Assembly: GCA_051883455.1 (NCBI GenBank)
Contig: JBJETT010000007.1
Span: 39,053 to 103,052, forward strand
Length of the DNA stretch: 64,000 nt
Direction of reading: 5' to 3'
Source: HGM11368 sp051883455
GTDB taxonomy: Bacteria > Bacillota > Clostridia > Christensenellales > UBA3700
Made by a program: the position numbers and the translations under genes. Below are positions 1-8,652 of the stretch, one piece after another; within the stretch, counting starts at the first letter, position 1, and each line of letters begins with the position of its first letter. A model generated the notes under the pieces. The model searched no databases, was not told the origin of the DNA, and worked only from the letters and a program-made list of their open reading frames with translations.

Positions 1-1704
1 GGCGTCCTTAAACAATTTGAAGCTGCCTTGTTCTGCGCAGATATAGCTTCGTATATATTGCGTGGTAGTCACAGGCGAATATAATCGTTTCATATACATT
101 TGCCCCGGCATAATTTGGTCCAACATACTTACAGGGATAACGGGAACCTCGTGTATTGAGTGGTCGGTGGAGTCTATCTTAGATTTTAGGGTAGGTATAA
201 AGTGCTTTCCGCATTCTGCCGAAAATATTTCTTTAGTTTCTCTATTCTGTGCGCCCAAGAAGATTTGAGCGTTGCAGTTATCTCTAATAACGACGGCGCA
301 TTCGCTACCGTACACGATATCTATTTGCTTGTAAGACTGCACGAACAAGTGGAACCAAATATTCCTAGACCTAGCCGTGGAGATTTTATTCTCCAAATCC
401 TTGATTTTTGGTATATTGCCAAACTCGTCCAACAAAAAGTGGAATGCTCGTGAATTTTTATTTTTTTCTGCCTTTTCTAGCATTTTGCGATATATCCAAT
501 CCGTAAATAGACCCGCAATTAGGAAATCGCTCTTTTCGTAATCTCTGGTAATCAAGAATATTGCAAAAGGTTGGTCGCCTACGTTGTCCAAATCTATGGT
601 ATTGTCGGTGGTCAGCGAAAATATATGACCTTGGAACCAATCTTTTAATTTGCTGTCAAATACACCGCAATAGCTTCTCATGGTATTTGGTGCATTCCTC
701 AACGCCGTGGACATCAAATTCCTAGGCTTTGCACTTTTGTTTTGCATCAAGTCGTGTTCCGGCAATTCGCATTCGCCCGAGAAGATAGGAAGTTTTAGAG
801 CGTTGTAGTATTCTTGTATCGTTTTGAAGGTCATCATTTCTCTAGTAAAACCACTAGAAGGGTCTACGGCGTCTTCCAACATACAATAAATTAAGCCTTT
901 CAACAAGTCTTGTGCGCCGAATTCCCAGCTTTTGTCGGTGTTGCTCTCGGCAGTAATCATCATATTAGCCAGCTGATTGAGTTGGTCGTCAACCGATGCC
1001 TCGATATTGCAACGTTGTGAGATGACGTAGTCTTCCGCCACTTTGCCGTCTGCAAAGGCATAGCCGTCGTATTGTACGTAGAAGTCGTTTACGAAGTCCT
1101 CTTCTTTGCTAAATAGTTCCAAATTTTTGCTTACAGGCATTCTTTTTTGTTTCAAGCCTTTGCCAACCGATTGGAGTTTGATATGGGTGTCGTATAAGTC
1201 GTATAGAGGATTCCACCTATCAGAATGCATCAAATCCTTAAAGTTCAAAACGAAAGTCTTGTAGCCTTGCTCTTTCAAAAATTGCGCGTTTCTATCAAAT
1301 AGCTCTCCTTTTGGGTCGGTCAAAAACAAGTTGGGTTTATTCTTTTGATAAGCAATCGCTCTCAGTTGAGGCTCTACGCAACCCGTAGTCTTACCGCTTC
1401 CCGTCGTACCAACGTACAATTCGTGATAATTAGGGAGAAAATAATAGCGCAGTTGACACTTTGCTTGTTGCTCCTTATCCAACTTAGCGTATTCGGTGAC
1501 GGTTAGCCCTATACCGTCGTCGGTGACGAAATCGCTTGCAACGGGATATCCCTTGACCTCGGTATTGGGAAGGTCTTTATACAAAATCTTGATCAATCCG
1601 TCTTTTTCGGTCAAATCGGTATAGTTGATTTGCTTAGAGCTTTCCAAGTAGTCGTTTACGTACTTTTGCTTTATATTTTCGATTATTGAAGATTGTGCGC
1701 TCAT
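1..1704 (-). CDS. VirD4/TraG-type coupling-protein ATPase, partial (C-terminus beyond window)
   Basis: The reading frame is open from an ATG at 1704 to the window edge (568 codons, no stop), so the C-terminus is missing. It has a Walker A motif GTTGSGKTT at residues 99-107, a 'DPKGELFDRNA' stretch shortly after, and a Walker B 'FLLDEFGNIPKI' at about 423-434 followed by 'ISTARSRN'. These are hallmarks of the type IV coupling protein family (VirD4/TraG), hexameric ATPases that feed DNA or protein to a secretion channel. The roughly 98 residues before Walker A are polar and hold no membrane segment, although family members usually carry two N-terminal helices. The SD AAGGAGG overlaps the stop of the upstream Sel1-like gene, so the two are probably translationally coupled. 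No relaxase, VirB4 or VirB6 gene is visible, so a role in conjugation is not shown. Confidence 0.85.
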   Translation of the reverse strand, partial: MSAQSSIIENIKQKYVNDYLESSKQINYTDLTEKDGLIKILYKDLPNTEVKGYPVASDFVTDDGIGLTVTEYAKLDKEQQAKCQLRYYFLPNYHELYVGTTGSGKTTGCVEPQLRAIAYQKNKPNLFLTDPKGELFDRNAQFLKEQGYKTFVLNFKDLMHSDRWNPLYDLYDTHIKLQSVGKGLKQKRMPVSKNLELFSKEEDFVNDFYVQYDGYAFADGKVAEDYVISQRCNIEASVDDQLNQLANMMITAESNTDKSWEFGAQDLLKGLIYCMLEDAVDPSSGFTREMMTFKTIQEYYNALKLPIFSGECELPEHDLMQNKSAKPRNLMSTALRNAPNTMRSYCGVFDSKLKDWFQGHIFSLTTDNTIDLDNVGDQPFAIFLITRDYEKSDFLIAGLFTDWIYRKMLEKAEKNKNSRAFHFLLDEFGNIPKIKDLENKISTARSRNIWFHLFVQSYKQIDIVYGSECAVVIRDNCNAQIFLGAQNRETKEIFSAECGKHFIPTLKSKIDSTDHSIHEVPVIPVSMLDQIMPGQMYMKRLYSPVTTTQYIRSYICAEQGSFKLFKDA

Positions 1705-1714
1705 ATCGTCCTCC

Positions 1715-2623
1715 TTAATTAAACCCCAATTTTTTTGTTGGAACAAAAGCAGAATTGGTTACGTCTTTCCATTCCTTTTGCTTGTAGTTGTTGATGTAAT
1801 ACATCTTTTTGCTGTAGTCGACCTTGTCGGACATAATCACTTCTAAGAAAGAATAGTCAATATTGTTGATTGAGTACGAATAGACTATGTCTTGCTTGAT
1901 AGAAGAGATATAGATGTAGTAGGTTTTGACCGCATCGCTATAATTTGCGGCAACGTCGTCCGGCAATACCGTATAACCCATATTCAAATATTTGCTAGAC
2001 AAGTCGGCAAGAGAGTAGAATAGCTCGCTATTTTTGTCGTCGCGGGAGATATGATAACTATACGCCAACAAAAACATAGAAGGAACGTCGCCCCAAAACA
2101 CACATTGCGTAAACCTCTTTATTGCGTTATCTACGTCTTTTTCGCAACCAATACCCAACGCTTTCATTATCCCCGTTTGGCGAGCGGCAATTAGATTGCC
2201 ACACGCAGCAGTTGCACTTATTTTGGCAAATCTAACGTTGGCTTGATAGGTTTTGTAATGAGAATAGTCAAACCAGGTAGGGTTGACATCAGGGTTTTCA
2301 CTCTTGCCGATGTTTTGCAGCTTCGTCAATACGTCGCCTTTGATATCGAACAAGGTATCCATATCCGAAAACTCACAGCCGTATTCTCTCGAGCTGTAGA
2401 CAGCCATTTGGTCGGTAGTCAAGCCGAGCGTTATCAGAGAGTCCAAAATCATACTAGAACACTCGTCAATCGAGCTGTCCTCCATTTTGTAAGCTTTTCC
2501 GATAAATCGTATTATCTGTTTAGAGTCCTCTATGACCGCGTCGGTCTTAGAATTGGAGAGCATCGTAGTGCACAAAACCATGTTGTAAAATGCTTCATAA
2601 TTTTTAAAAATATTGTCCGTCAT
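1715..2623 (-). CDS. Sel1-like repeat protein of unknown function
   Basis: A 302-residue soluble protein that I do not recognise as a named family. Residues of about 138-195 look like Sel1-like repeat helices: 'AACGNLIAARQTGIMKALG' is followed by a second helix pair rich in A, G and aromatic residues at the usual spacing. Sel1/TPR-like repeats normally serve as protein-binding scaffolds. It starts at an ATG with SD GAGAGG and ends 10 bp before the VirD4-like ATPase, so the two form an operon. A scaffold or adaptor role for the ATPase is inference from this arrangement. There is no signal peptide or TM segment. Confidence 0.6.
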   Translation of the reverse strand: MTDNIFKNYEAFYNMVLCTTMLSNSKTDAVIEDSKQIIRFIGKAYKMEDSSIDECSSMILDSLITLGLTTDQMAVYSSREYGCEFSDMDTLFDIKGDVLTKLQNIGKSENPDVNPTWFDYSHYKTYQANVRFAKISATAACGNLIAARQTGIMKALGIGCEKDVDNAIKRFTQCVFWGDVPSMFLLAYSYHISRDDKNSELFYSLADLSSKYLNMGYTVLPDDVAANYSDAVKTYYIYISSIKQDIVYSYSINNIDYSFLEVIMSDKVDYSKKMYYINNYKQKEWKDVTNSAFVPTKKLGFN

Positions 2624-2650
2624 TTGTTACCTCTCAACACTATTGATTAT

Positions 2651-2679
2651 TTTATATCACATATATTAATTCATGTCAA
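2651..2679 (-). promoter_or_regulatory. Promoter of the Sel1-like/VirD4-like operon
   Basis: On the minus strand TTGACA (2674-2679) is followed by a 17-nt spacer and TATAAA (2651-2656), 28 nt before the ATG. This is a near-consensus sigma-A type promoter. It lies back-to-back with the promoter of the RyR operon in one AT-rich gap. Confidence 0.7.
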
Positions 2680-2746
2680 CAGTACATACGCCCTAGTTAT
2701 ATCACAAATTGTTTATATCTTTTATATTAAAAATTTAGAAATAGTA

Positions 2747-2775
2747 TTGGCATATTTATATTTACGTGTTATAAT
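2747..2775 (+). promoter_or_regulatory. Promoter of the RyR-protein operon
   Basis: TTGGCA (2747-2752), a 17-nt spacer and a perfect TATAAT (2770-2775) stand 20 nt before the start codon of the first RyR gene. With the opposing promoter at 2651-2679 this allows co-regulation of the two divergent operons. Confidence 0.75.
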
Positions 2776-2795
2776 CAATAATATGGGAGGCATTT

Positions 2796-4943
2796 ATGAT
2801 TATTTTTGACATCATTATAGCTATTTGTTTTATTGGAATGCTAGCGATATTGTTAGGTTTTGTTTTCAATATGTATCGCAAATCTCGTGCCGAAAGATTA
2901 GTCTATCTTCAAGGCTTCAAGAAGGGCAAATTTTTTGCAATATATTTTATTGCTATACCGCTATATTGGATAGGGAACTTATACGCGGGCAACGCTATAG
3001 GGAGATCGTTGCTGATGGCAATTAGGTCTTGCGTGGAGTTGGTCGTGCTAAAGTTTGACATAGAATCTATAAAATTGCTCTGCCAAAACAATATATTTTA
3101 TCGAATAACCGTAGACGTATGCTATGTTTTGGTAATAATCAACGCTATTATTTTGGCTGTTAGCCTACTTGGTAGACGCGTTCTCAACTATTACTATAAG
3201 CTCAAAAACACCTACGGCAAAGACAAGACTTACGTGATAGTGGGGTATAATCAAGCCAATCAAACTATCATTAGGTCTATGGGAAATAACAAGCGTTGTA
3301 TAATGTTGGTACCTTACAAATGCCCCGAAGCCGATGCTTTTTCATACGTGCAAAAAGTCGCTTACGTCAAAGTTGATTCGTATAACAACGTAGATAAGGT
3401 TTTATTGGATTTGTTCAAAAACTTTAACAACAATAATGTAGATGTCATCGTCAATACCGGCGACGACGTCACCAATTTGACTTGTACAAAGCTTATTGCC
3501 GACCTAATTGTTGCAAAAGATTTAGTCAAATATACTTCCAACGACGAAGTCGGACTCAACGCATACGTGTTTGGAGACCCCGTAAATTCCTCTTTCTTTT
3601 TGCATTTCGAACAAAAAACGGGTGGCTGCGTTCATTACGTCAACAAATACAAATTGTTGGCAATGGATTTTGTAGATAAATATCCTTTGACGCAGTTTTT
3701 GGACGAGAGACACATCGACTATGCCCACGCAGCTATCAAGCCCGAAGTATCTCTCAACGTTTTGATGATTGGTTTTGGTAAAACCAACCAACAAATCTTC
3801 TTGACGTCGGTAGCCAACAATCAATTTTTGACCTATCAAGACGGTCTAGTTAAAGATAAGGCTGTCAATTATTTCATCTACGACAAAAAGGATGCGAGAA
3901 ACGACAAAAATCTCAATCACAATTATTATAGATTTTCCAACGAATTGACGGGAGATAAATATTTGGATTTGCCACCAAAGCCTGCCAACGAGCAGTTCTT
4001 TGAATACGATATCAACGACACCAAGTTCTACCAATCTATTAAGGACAACTTGTCGTATGGCAAGTCGGGGCCTAACTGCAATTACGTAATTATTGCTTTT
4101 GGCACCGACATGCAAAACCTTGACCTTGGCGAAAAATTGTTGGCAAAAATCAAAGAATGGGGTGTAGGAAGCGACACCAAAATATTCGTCAAGATTAGAG
4201 ACGGTCAACTCAAGAGACTGGTGGTAGACAAAGAATACGCAAACGACAACGATTTGATAACTTTTGGCAACGAAGACGAAGTGGTATATTCTTTGGAACA
4301 GATAATCGACGAAAGAATAGAGAAAATGGCGTTCAATAGACATTACGTTTACAAAATTCACAACGATATGACCAAAGAAGATTACGATAAAGTAATGCTT
4401 GAGTCAAGAAAGAGTTGGTTCGAACAAGAGCCTGTAAGGAGAGAGTCCAACGTCTACGCATGCTTGAGCATACGTTCCAAATTGCAATTACTTGGCTTTG
4501 ACTATTGTCGCGTCAGTGAGGATCGTGAGGATGCAAGCGAGCAATATATGGAGCAATATCAGGTCAACAATCCAATAGTTTATAGCAACAAGCCACAGAC
4601 CAACGAGCGCAAAGATATCGTTTACACCACCGACTTTGTAAAAGACAGTGTGCGTGGAATATTGGCAATTCACGAGCATCAAAGGTGGAATGCGTATATG
4701 ATTTCTTGTGGTTTCGTTCCTTCTACCTTAGACCAAATCGAAAATGGAAAAACCAAAGACTTTGCAGAGAGAAGACACGGCAATATCACTACCTTTGAAG
4801 GGCTCGTAAAGTTTAGAAAAATTGTAGCCGAGAGAGAAAAATGTAGCGAAATTGACGCGGATGTCATCAAGTACGACTATCAGCTGATGGACGACTTGGT
4901 ATGGCTACTCACCAAGGGTGGATACAAAATTTACAAAAGATAA
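2796..4943 (+). CDS. Membrane protein with tandem TrkA-N-like Rossmann domains and C-terminal RyR domain (paralog 1)
   Basis: A 715-residue protein; ATG preceded by GGGAGG. Three hydrophobic helices lie at about 3-25, 47-66 and 105-127. A first Rossmann-like domain begins with 'VIVGYNQANQ' (147-156) and a second with 'LMIGFGKTNQQI' (GxGxxN at 326-331), as in TrkA-N ligand-binding domains of K+ transport systems. The C-terminal ~100 residues match the RyR domain: 'HEHQRWN' (626-632), a following 'GF', then an 'LVKFRKI...YDYQLMDDL...GGYKIYKR' pattern. No TxGYG potassium filter is present between the helices, so it does not look like a canonical channel. It is cotranscribed with a paralog 12 bp downstream. 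A membrane sensor or effector gated by a nucleotide-like ligand is inference. Confidence 0.75.
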   Translation: MIIFDIIIAICFIGMLAILLGFVFNMYRKSRAERLVYLQGFKKGKFFAIYFIAIPLYWIGNLYAGNAIGRSLLMAIRSCVELVVLKFDIESIKLLCQNNIFYRITVDVCYVLVIINAIILAVSLLGRRVLNYYYKLKNTYGKDKTYVIVGYNQANQTIIRSMGNNKRCIMLVPYKCPEADAFSYVQKVAYVKVDSYNNVDKVLLDLFKNFNNNNVDVIVNTGDDVTNLTCTKLIADLIVAKDLVKYTSNDEVGLNAYVFGDPVNSSFFLHFEQKTGGCVHYVNKYKLLAMDFVDKYPLTQFLDERHIDYAHAAIKPEVSLNVLMIGFGKTNQQIFLTSVANNQFLTYQDGLVKDKAVNYFIYDKKDARNDKNLNHNYYRFSNELTGDKYLDLPPKPANEQFFEYDINDTKFYQSIKDNLSYGKSGPNCNYVIIAFGTDMQNLDLGEKLLAKIKEWGVGSDTKIFVKIRDGQLKRLVVDKEYANDNDLITFGNEDEVVYSLEQIIDERIEKMAFNRHYVYKIHNDMTKEDYDKVMLESRKSWFEQEPVRRESNVYACLSIRSKLQLLGFDYCRVSEDREDASEQYMEQYQVNNPIVYSNKPQTNERKDIVYTTDFVKDSVRGILAIHEHQRWNAYMISCGFVPSTLDQIENGKTKDFAERRHGNITTFEGLVKFRKIVAEREKCSEIDADVIKYDYQLMDDLVWLLTKGGYKIYKR

Positions 4944-4955
4944 AAGGGGATAGTT

Positions 4956-7484
4956 ATGGAGCGTTTTGTAGTAATAGCGTCAATGATAATAATCTTTTTA
5001 TTCGCTTATATCGCGGTTATGTGGTTATACTTTTATTGGAGAAGAAATCGCCCTTATCAAAAGTATTTACCAGAAATTACGATAGTTTGCGGGACACTAT
5101 TATTGAGCTTTGTATTCAAAGCAATAATATTAGGCTATTCCAACGACGGAGTTGGCGACGTATTCAAACCCGCATACCTGATTTTGAGGGCGGCATACGA
5201 TTCTTTGGGCGGATTGCAGTTTGAAGGGCTTGCTTTTGGTTTGGACGACATACAGCGAATAAACAACGAGACTGTCAAAGTCGCATTGTATTCGGTTTAC
5301 GTAGGAACCACGTTGTTTAGCGCAATAGTATTCTTCAGTGTTATCGCAGCCAAAGCAAGTTATGAAGTATATTCGGTTTTGAGGTTGGTAGCTTCGAGAT
5401 TGTTCTCAACAAGTAGCGACACTTTTATCTTCACAGGTCTTACCAAAGAGACCGTGATACTTGCCAAATCTATCAAGGCTCAAGACAAAAATGCAAGGAT
5501 AGTTTTTACAGGCGAGGATATTTTAGCCTTTGACAGACACGACGAACTGTGTAGAGAGGTTATGTCCAACGGTTTTTTGTACTTGTCGGGCAACGGCAAT
5601 CATCAAGACTCGATAGCTAAAAGATTGCACCTCAACGTCAACAATTCTAAAGGAAGGTTTGTAATATTCGCTTTCGTTGCCAAAGAGCACATACCGGCGG
5701 AAGAGACCAACAAGGATATCGTCGTATCTGATGTTAGAGCAACGATTAGAGAACTAAATCTGCCCATAAACAATGCGCAAATCAACGCTAATGATTATTT
5801 GAAGATTGAGTATTTTGTACTAACAAAACGCAATATCAATTATCAAGCGTATCAAAAAATGATAGAGAGTCTACAACAAGAATACCTTGATAAATACTAT
5901 AGCAAAGAGCTCTCCGAAGAGGAGTCCAAAGGGCTTGCTAAAGAATTATCCAAAATTATATCGCTTAACGTATGGAACGAAGCCAACGCTATAGCTGATA
6001 GTATGGCAAGATTTCTCAAGACGTATAGAGACCAAGAAGTTTGTTTTGCAATTCCTAACGCAAAATCCACCTACGTATGGTCGTTGGGCTTTGGTCAAAC
6101 GGCGCAAGCGTTGAGTAAAGAATTGTACGTGCAGTCTGCTAGCATTGACGAGGAGGGGTGCGCTTCGGAGTTTTTGGTGGACGCTTTCGACACTGAAGTA
6201 GATAATATAGGCGGAATTTTGGATTATGAAGAGCCTATGTCAATATACCTCAACAGCGAAGTATTCTACGACGTAGAAGAGTCGGAAGGTGAGTTAGGCG
6301 AAGAAAAGAAAAAATTGAAGAATGATTTGGAAATAGAGAAGAACAAACTGCTAGATAGGTATTCCAAGATACACTCCGCAATCGTAAAGGAGAAGCAAAA
6401 AGAGGAAACCGAAGAAATACAGAAAGAAAAGGATAAGGCTGAAGCAATTAAAGAAGCAAAGGTAGAAGAAAAAAGAGAATATGAGGAAGAAGTAAGAGCC
6501 GAGTGGAAAAAAGAATTCCAACCTTTCGTTGCCAATTTGCACCAAATATCTTGTTTGGATAGCAAATTCTTGAGTAGAGCAGACGGCTATACGGGTATAT
6601 CAAAATGTGTAAAAAATCCTCCTCAATACATAGTCGTTGCAACGGGAGACGATTATAGAAATATTAGATTAGTCAACGCGCTAGTATATGATATCCTCAG
6701 CGAAACTAACGGTGGCAATAGCGCTATTACGAGCGCAAGCGAGCATCAACAGCCCAAGATTAAGACTCAAGTGATTTTCGTCAACGTTTGGGACGAAAAG
6801 AACAACGATTTGATAAATTTGTACGATTTGGGAAAAAAGCAAAACAGTGAGCAAAGCGACTATCAAGTTATCAAATATTCTCAATCATTGTTCGTGGTTA
6901 TCCTTGGCAATAACGACAAGATATATTCTAGCGACGGTGTAATTACGTATACCGATTATGCAAAATATCACAAGGTATACACCCAAGCAAATAAAGATGA
7001 CGACAATAGATTTTTTGACGTAGAAAAAGCGTTGAGAAATCTCCAAGAGAGTAAAGATAGTGAGAAGTATAAAAATTTTAATTATATAGACTTTGAAAAC
7101 TTACTCAAAAGCATAACTGACGAGTTGAGCGCCGGTATAGTCAACGCAACTATCAAAGACGTCGAGGCAGAATGGTTCAAGCTAGATATATGGAAAAAGA
7201 AGTCCAACGTCAGCGTTTACAATTACGCCAAGACTTATGCTTTGAATTTAGCGAAAATTGACGACACTACGCCTAATGAAAAAAGAATAGAAATCTATCT
7301 ACGCTTGATGACGCAAGAGCATCAAAGGTGGATGAGACAACATATTGTCTATGGGTGGAACTTAGGCAAAAGTAAAATAGACGCGAGGCGCATTCACGAT
7401 TGTTTGTGTCCATATAGATACGTGAGTTGCAAGTCGTTGCGATACGATTTGCTCAACGTCAATCTCTCCAACTTGATGCAGTAA
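4956..7484 (+). CDS. Membrane protein with Rossmann domains, coiled coil and C-terminal RyR domain (paralog 2)
   Basis: An 842-residue protein with the same plan as the gene before it, so the two are probably paralogs. TM segments lie at about 5-28, 41-61 and 109-132. A first Rossmann-like unit starts near 'FIFTGLTKETV' (G161) and a second at 'GFGQTA' (378-383), closely matching 'GFGKTN' in paralog 1. A long, highly charged coiled coil at about 435-520 is unique to this copy and sits before a further alpha/beta region. The RyR motif 'EHQRWMRQHIVYGWN' is at about 788-802; this RyR domain is shorter at its C-terminus than in paralog 1. Two related but non-identical subunits suggest a hetero-oligomer (inference). 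The intergenic gap is 12 bp with an SD-like AGGGGA. Confidence 0.75.
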   Translation: MERFVVIASMIIIFLFAYIAVMWLYFYWRRNRPYQKYLPEITIVCGTLLLSFVFKAIILGYSNDGVGDVFKPAYLILRAAYDSLGGLQFEGLAFGLDDIQRINNETVKVALYSVYVGTTLFSAIVFFSVIAAKASYEVYSVLRLVASRLFSTSSDTFIFTGLTKETVILAKSIKAQDKNARIVFTGEDILAFDRHDELCREVMSNGFLYLSGNGNHQDSIAKRLHLNVNNSKGRFVIFAFVAKEHIPAEETNKDIVVSDVRATIRELNLPINNAQINANDYLKIEYFVLTKRNINYQAYQKMIESLQQEYLDKYYSKELSEEESKGLAKELSKIISLNVWNEANAIADSMARFLKTYRDQEVCFAIPNAKSTYVWSLGFGQTAQALSKELYVQSASIDEEGCASEFLVDAFDTEVDNIGGILDYEEPMSIYLNSEVFYDVEESEGELGEEKKKLKNDLEIEKNKLLDRYSKIHSAIVKEKQKEETEEIQKEKDKAEAIKEAKVEEKREYEEEVRAEWKKEFQPFVANLHQISCLDSKFLSRADGYTGISKCVKNPPQYIVVATGDDYRNIRLVNALVYDILSETNGGNSAITSASEHQQPKIKTQVIFVNVWDEKNNDLINLYDLGKKQNSEQSDYQVIKYSQSLFVVILGNNDKIYSSDGVITYTDYAKYHKVYTQANKDDDNRFFDVEKALRNLQESKDSEKYKNFNYIDFENLLKSITDELSAGIVNATIKDVEAEWFKLDIWKKKSNVSVYNYAKTYALNLAKIDDTTPNEKRIEIYLRLMTQEHQRWMRQHIVYGWNLGKSKIDARRIHDCLCPYRYVSCKSLRYDLLNVNLSNLMQ

Positions 7485-7533
7485 GAATAATCTTAGGCGA
7501 GCGATTGTCAGTATATTATCTACGGAGAAAAGT

Positions 7534-8015
7534 ATGGCGCATGACACGCAAAAAAGATAATCAAATATCTTGAAAAAAACGAAAAAATCACTCTTGACGA
7601 CGTGGTAGTGCTTACCACTGGCATACGAGAAGCTTACGACACTATTTGCGAATTGGTAAGAGAGTTGGTCTTGATATATGATGACGATGGGGTGTTTTTG
7701 CGTAGTGACGAAGGGTTAGAAAGATATAGAAGCAATAATGGTATCGCAATTGACGTGTGTCGCGATAACGAAGACGTTTTAGATAAGATGTGCCATTATA
7801 CCATTCAACAAATACAGCTACTTTTTCAAGCCGTTTTGGAGAGCGAAGGCATACCGTTGAAAGAATTCAATCGCAACGGCATGTCGTTGGCAAAGGTTAA
7901 AGCTACTTTGAACGAGTTTGTGGAATTGGGGGTAATGGAGAAAAAGGGTATTGCATATCGTTGCTTGTTGCGTCCAATAGATTTGCTTAAGATTAAGCAT
8001 AGGATACTCCGATAG
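7534..8015 (+). CDS. Small winged-helix-like protein, frameshifted near its start
   Basis: The best start is the ATG at 7534 (SD GGAG at 7524-7527), but that frame stops after eight codons. A shift of -1 in the A6 run 7550-7555 joins it to the long frame ending at 8015, giving about 160 residues and an N-terminus 'MAHDTQKKIIKYLEKNEKI'. Without the shift only a GTG at 7602 with no ribosome binding site is available. The C-terminal part ('SLAKVKATLNEFVELGVMEK' onward) has the helix-helix-strand pattern of a winged helix. I do not recognise the family. It is probably the third gene of the RyR operon. The shift may be a sequencing or assembly error in a homopolymer, real decay, or slippage. Confidence 0.5.
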
Positions 8016-8073
8016 CGCATTTGGCGTTTGCCGTGTACAATTTTCAAAATTAAAATAAAAAGAATTAATTTTG

Positions 8074-8103
8074 TTGTCAAAAAGGCTTTTTTGATTGTTT
8101 AAT
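8074..8103 (+). promoter_or_regulatory. Possible promoter of the sigma/anti-sigma operon
   Basis: TTGTCA (8074-8079), an 18-nt spacer and TTTAAT (8098-8103) stand 12 nt before the sigma-factor ATG. It is a moderate match. An ECF-type autoregulated promoter cannot be excluded because the recognition sequence of this sigma factor is unknown. Confidence 0.35.
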
Positions 8104-8115
8104 ATCAGGGGAAAG

Positions 8116-8652
8116 ATGAAAAACGAAAAACTAGAGAAAAAAGTCAAAGAGTTTGCCTTGGGCAACTCTAAAGCCTTCGACTACATATACGACGTCAGCC
8201 ATAAGGTGATATTTATGGTTGCCTTTGGCATACTCCACAATCGAGAGAGCGCATTGGATATAGTGCAAGAAACGTATAGGCAAATGATAAGGACGATCGC
8301 AGGCTACAATAGCACCAACTTTATGGCGTGGCTCACGACGATAGCGAGGAATTTGTCCTACAACAGTTACAACAAAAACAAAAGGGTGATACTCAGCGAC
8401 TTTGGCGACCAAAAATACGATAGTAGGGTTAGCGAGGAGCGGGACGATGGCGACTTATTTGGCTTGGCAAAGCAATTGCTAGACGAAGAGAGCTATTTGA
8501 TATTGGTGCTAATCGTCATTGAGGGCTACAAACGGCGAGAGATATCCAAGATGCTATCTATGCCGATATCGACGGTCACATACAAGTACAAGAGCGCACT
8601 CAAAATTATAGAAGAAAAACTGACGAAGGAGGGTGAAAAATATGGATATTAA
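8116..8652 (+). CDS. ECF-type RNA polymerase sigma factor
   Basis: A 178-residue protein with sigma region 2 (about residues 10-75, including 'DIVQETYRQMIRT') and region 4 (about 125-170, 'YKRREISKMLSMPISTVTYK' as the helix-turn-helix). Regions 1 and 3 are absent, as in ECF sigma factors, which redirect RNA polymerase to stress or envelope genes. I chose the ATG at 8116 because AGGGGA stands 3 nt before it; an upstream start at 8095 has no ribosome binding site. Its end overlaps the start of the RsgI-like gene by 11 bp, which implies translational coupling with its anti-sigma factor. Confidence 0.85.
   Translation: MKNEKLEKKVKEFALGNSKAFDYIYDVSHKVIFMVAFGILHNRESALDIVQETYRQMIRTIAGYNSTNFMAWLTTIARNLSYNSYNKNKRVILSDFGDQKYDSRVSEERDDGDLFGLAKQLLDEESYLILVLIVIEGYKRREISKMLSMPISTVTYKYKSALKIIEEKLTKEGEKYGY

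Noticed and set aside
2243..2809. 188-codon plus-strand frame crossing the divergent promoter region
   Set aside because: It overlaps the Sel1-like gene antisense and both promoters, and has no ribosome binding site.
2796..7484. K+ channel reading of the RyR proteins
   Set aside because: TrkA-N-like domains and TM helices suggested it, but no TxGYG-type selectivity filter is found between the helices in either protein.
1..8015. Insertion sequence or integrase-bounded island
   Set aside because: No transposase, integrase, or flanking direct repeat was seen within the window; the left boundary is outside it.
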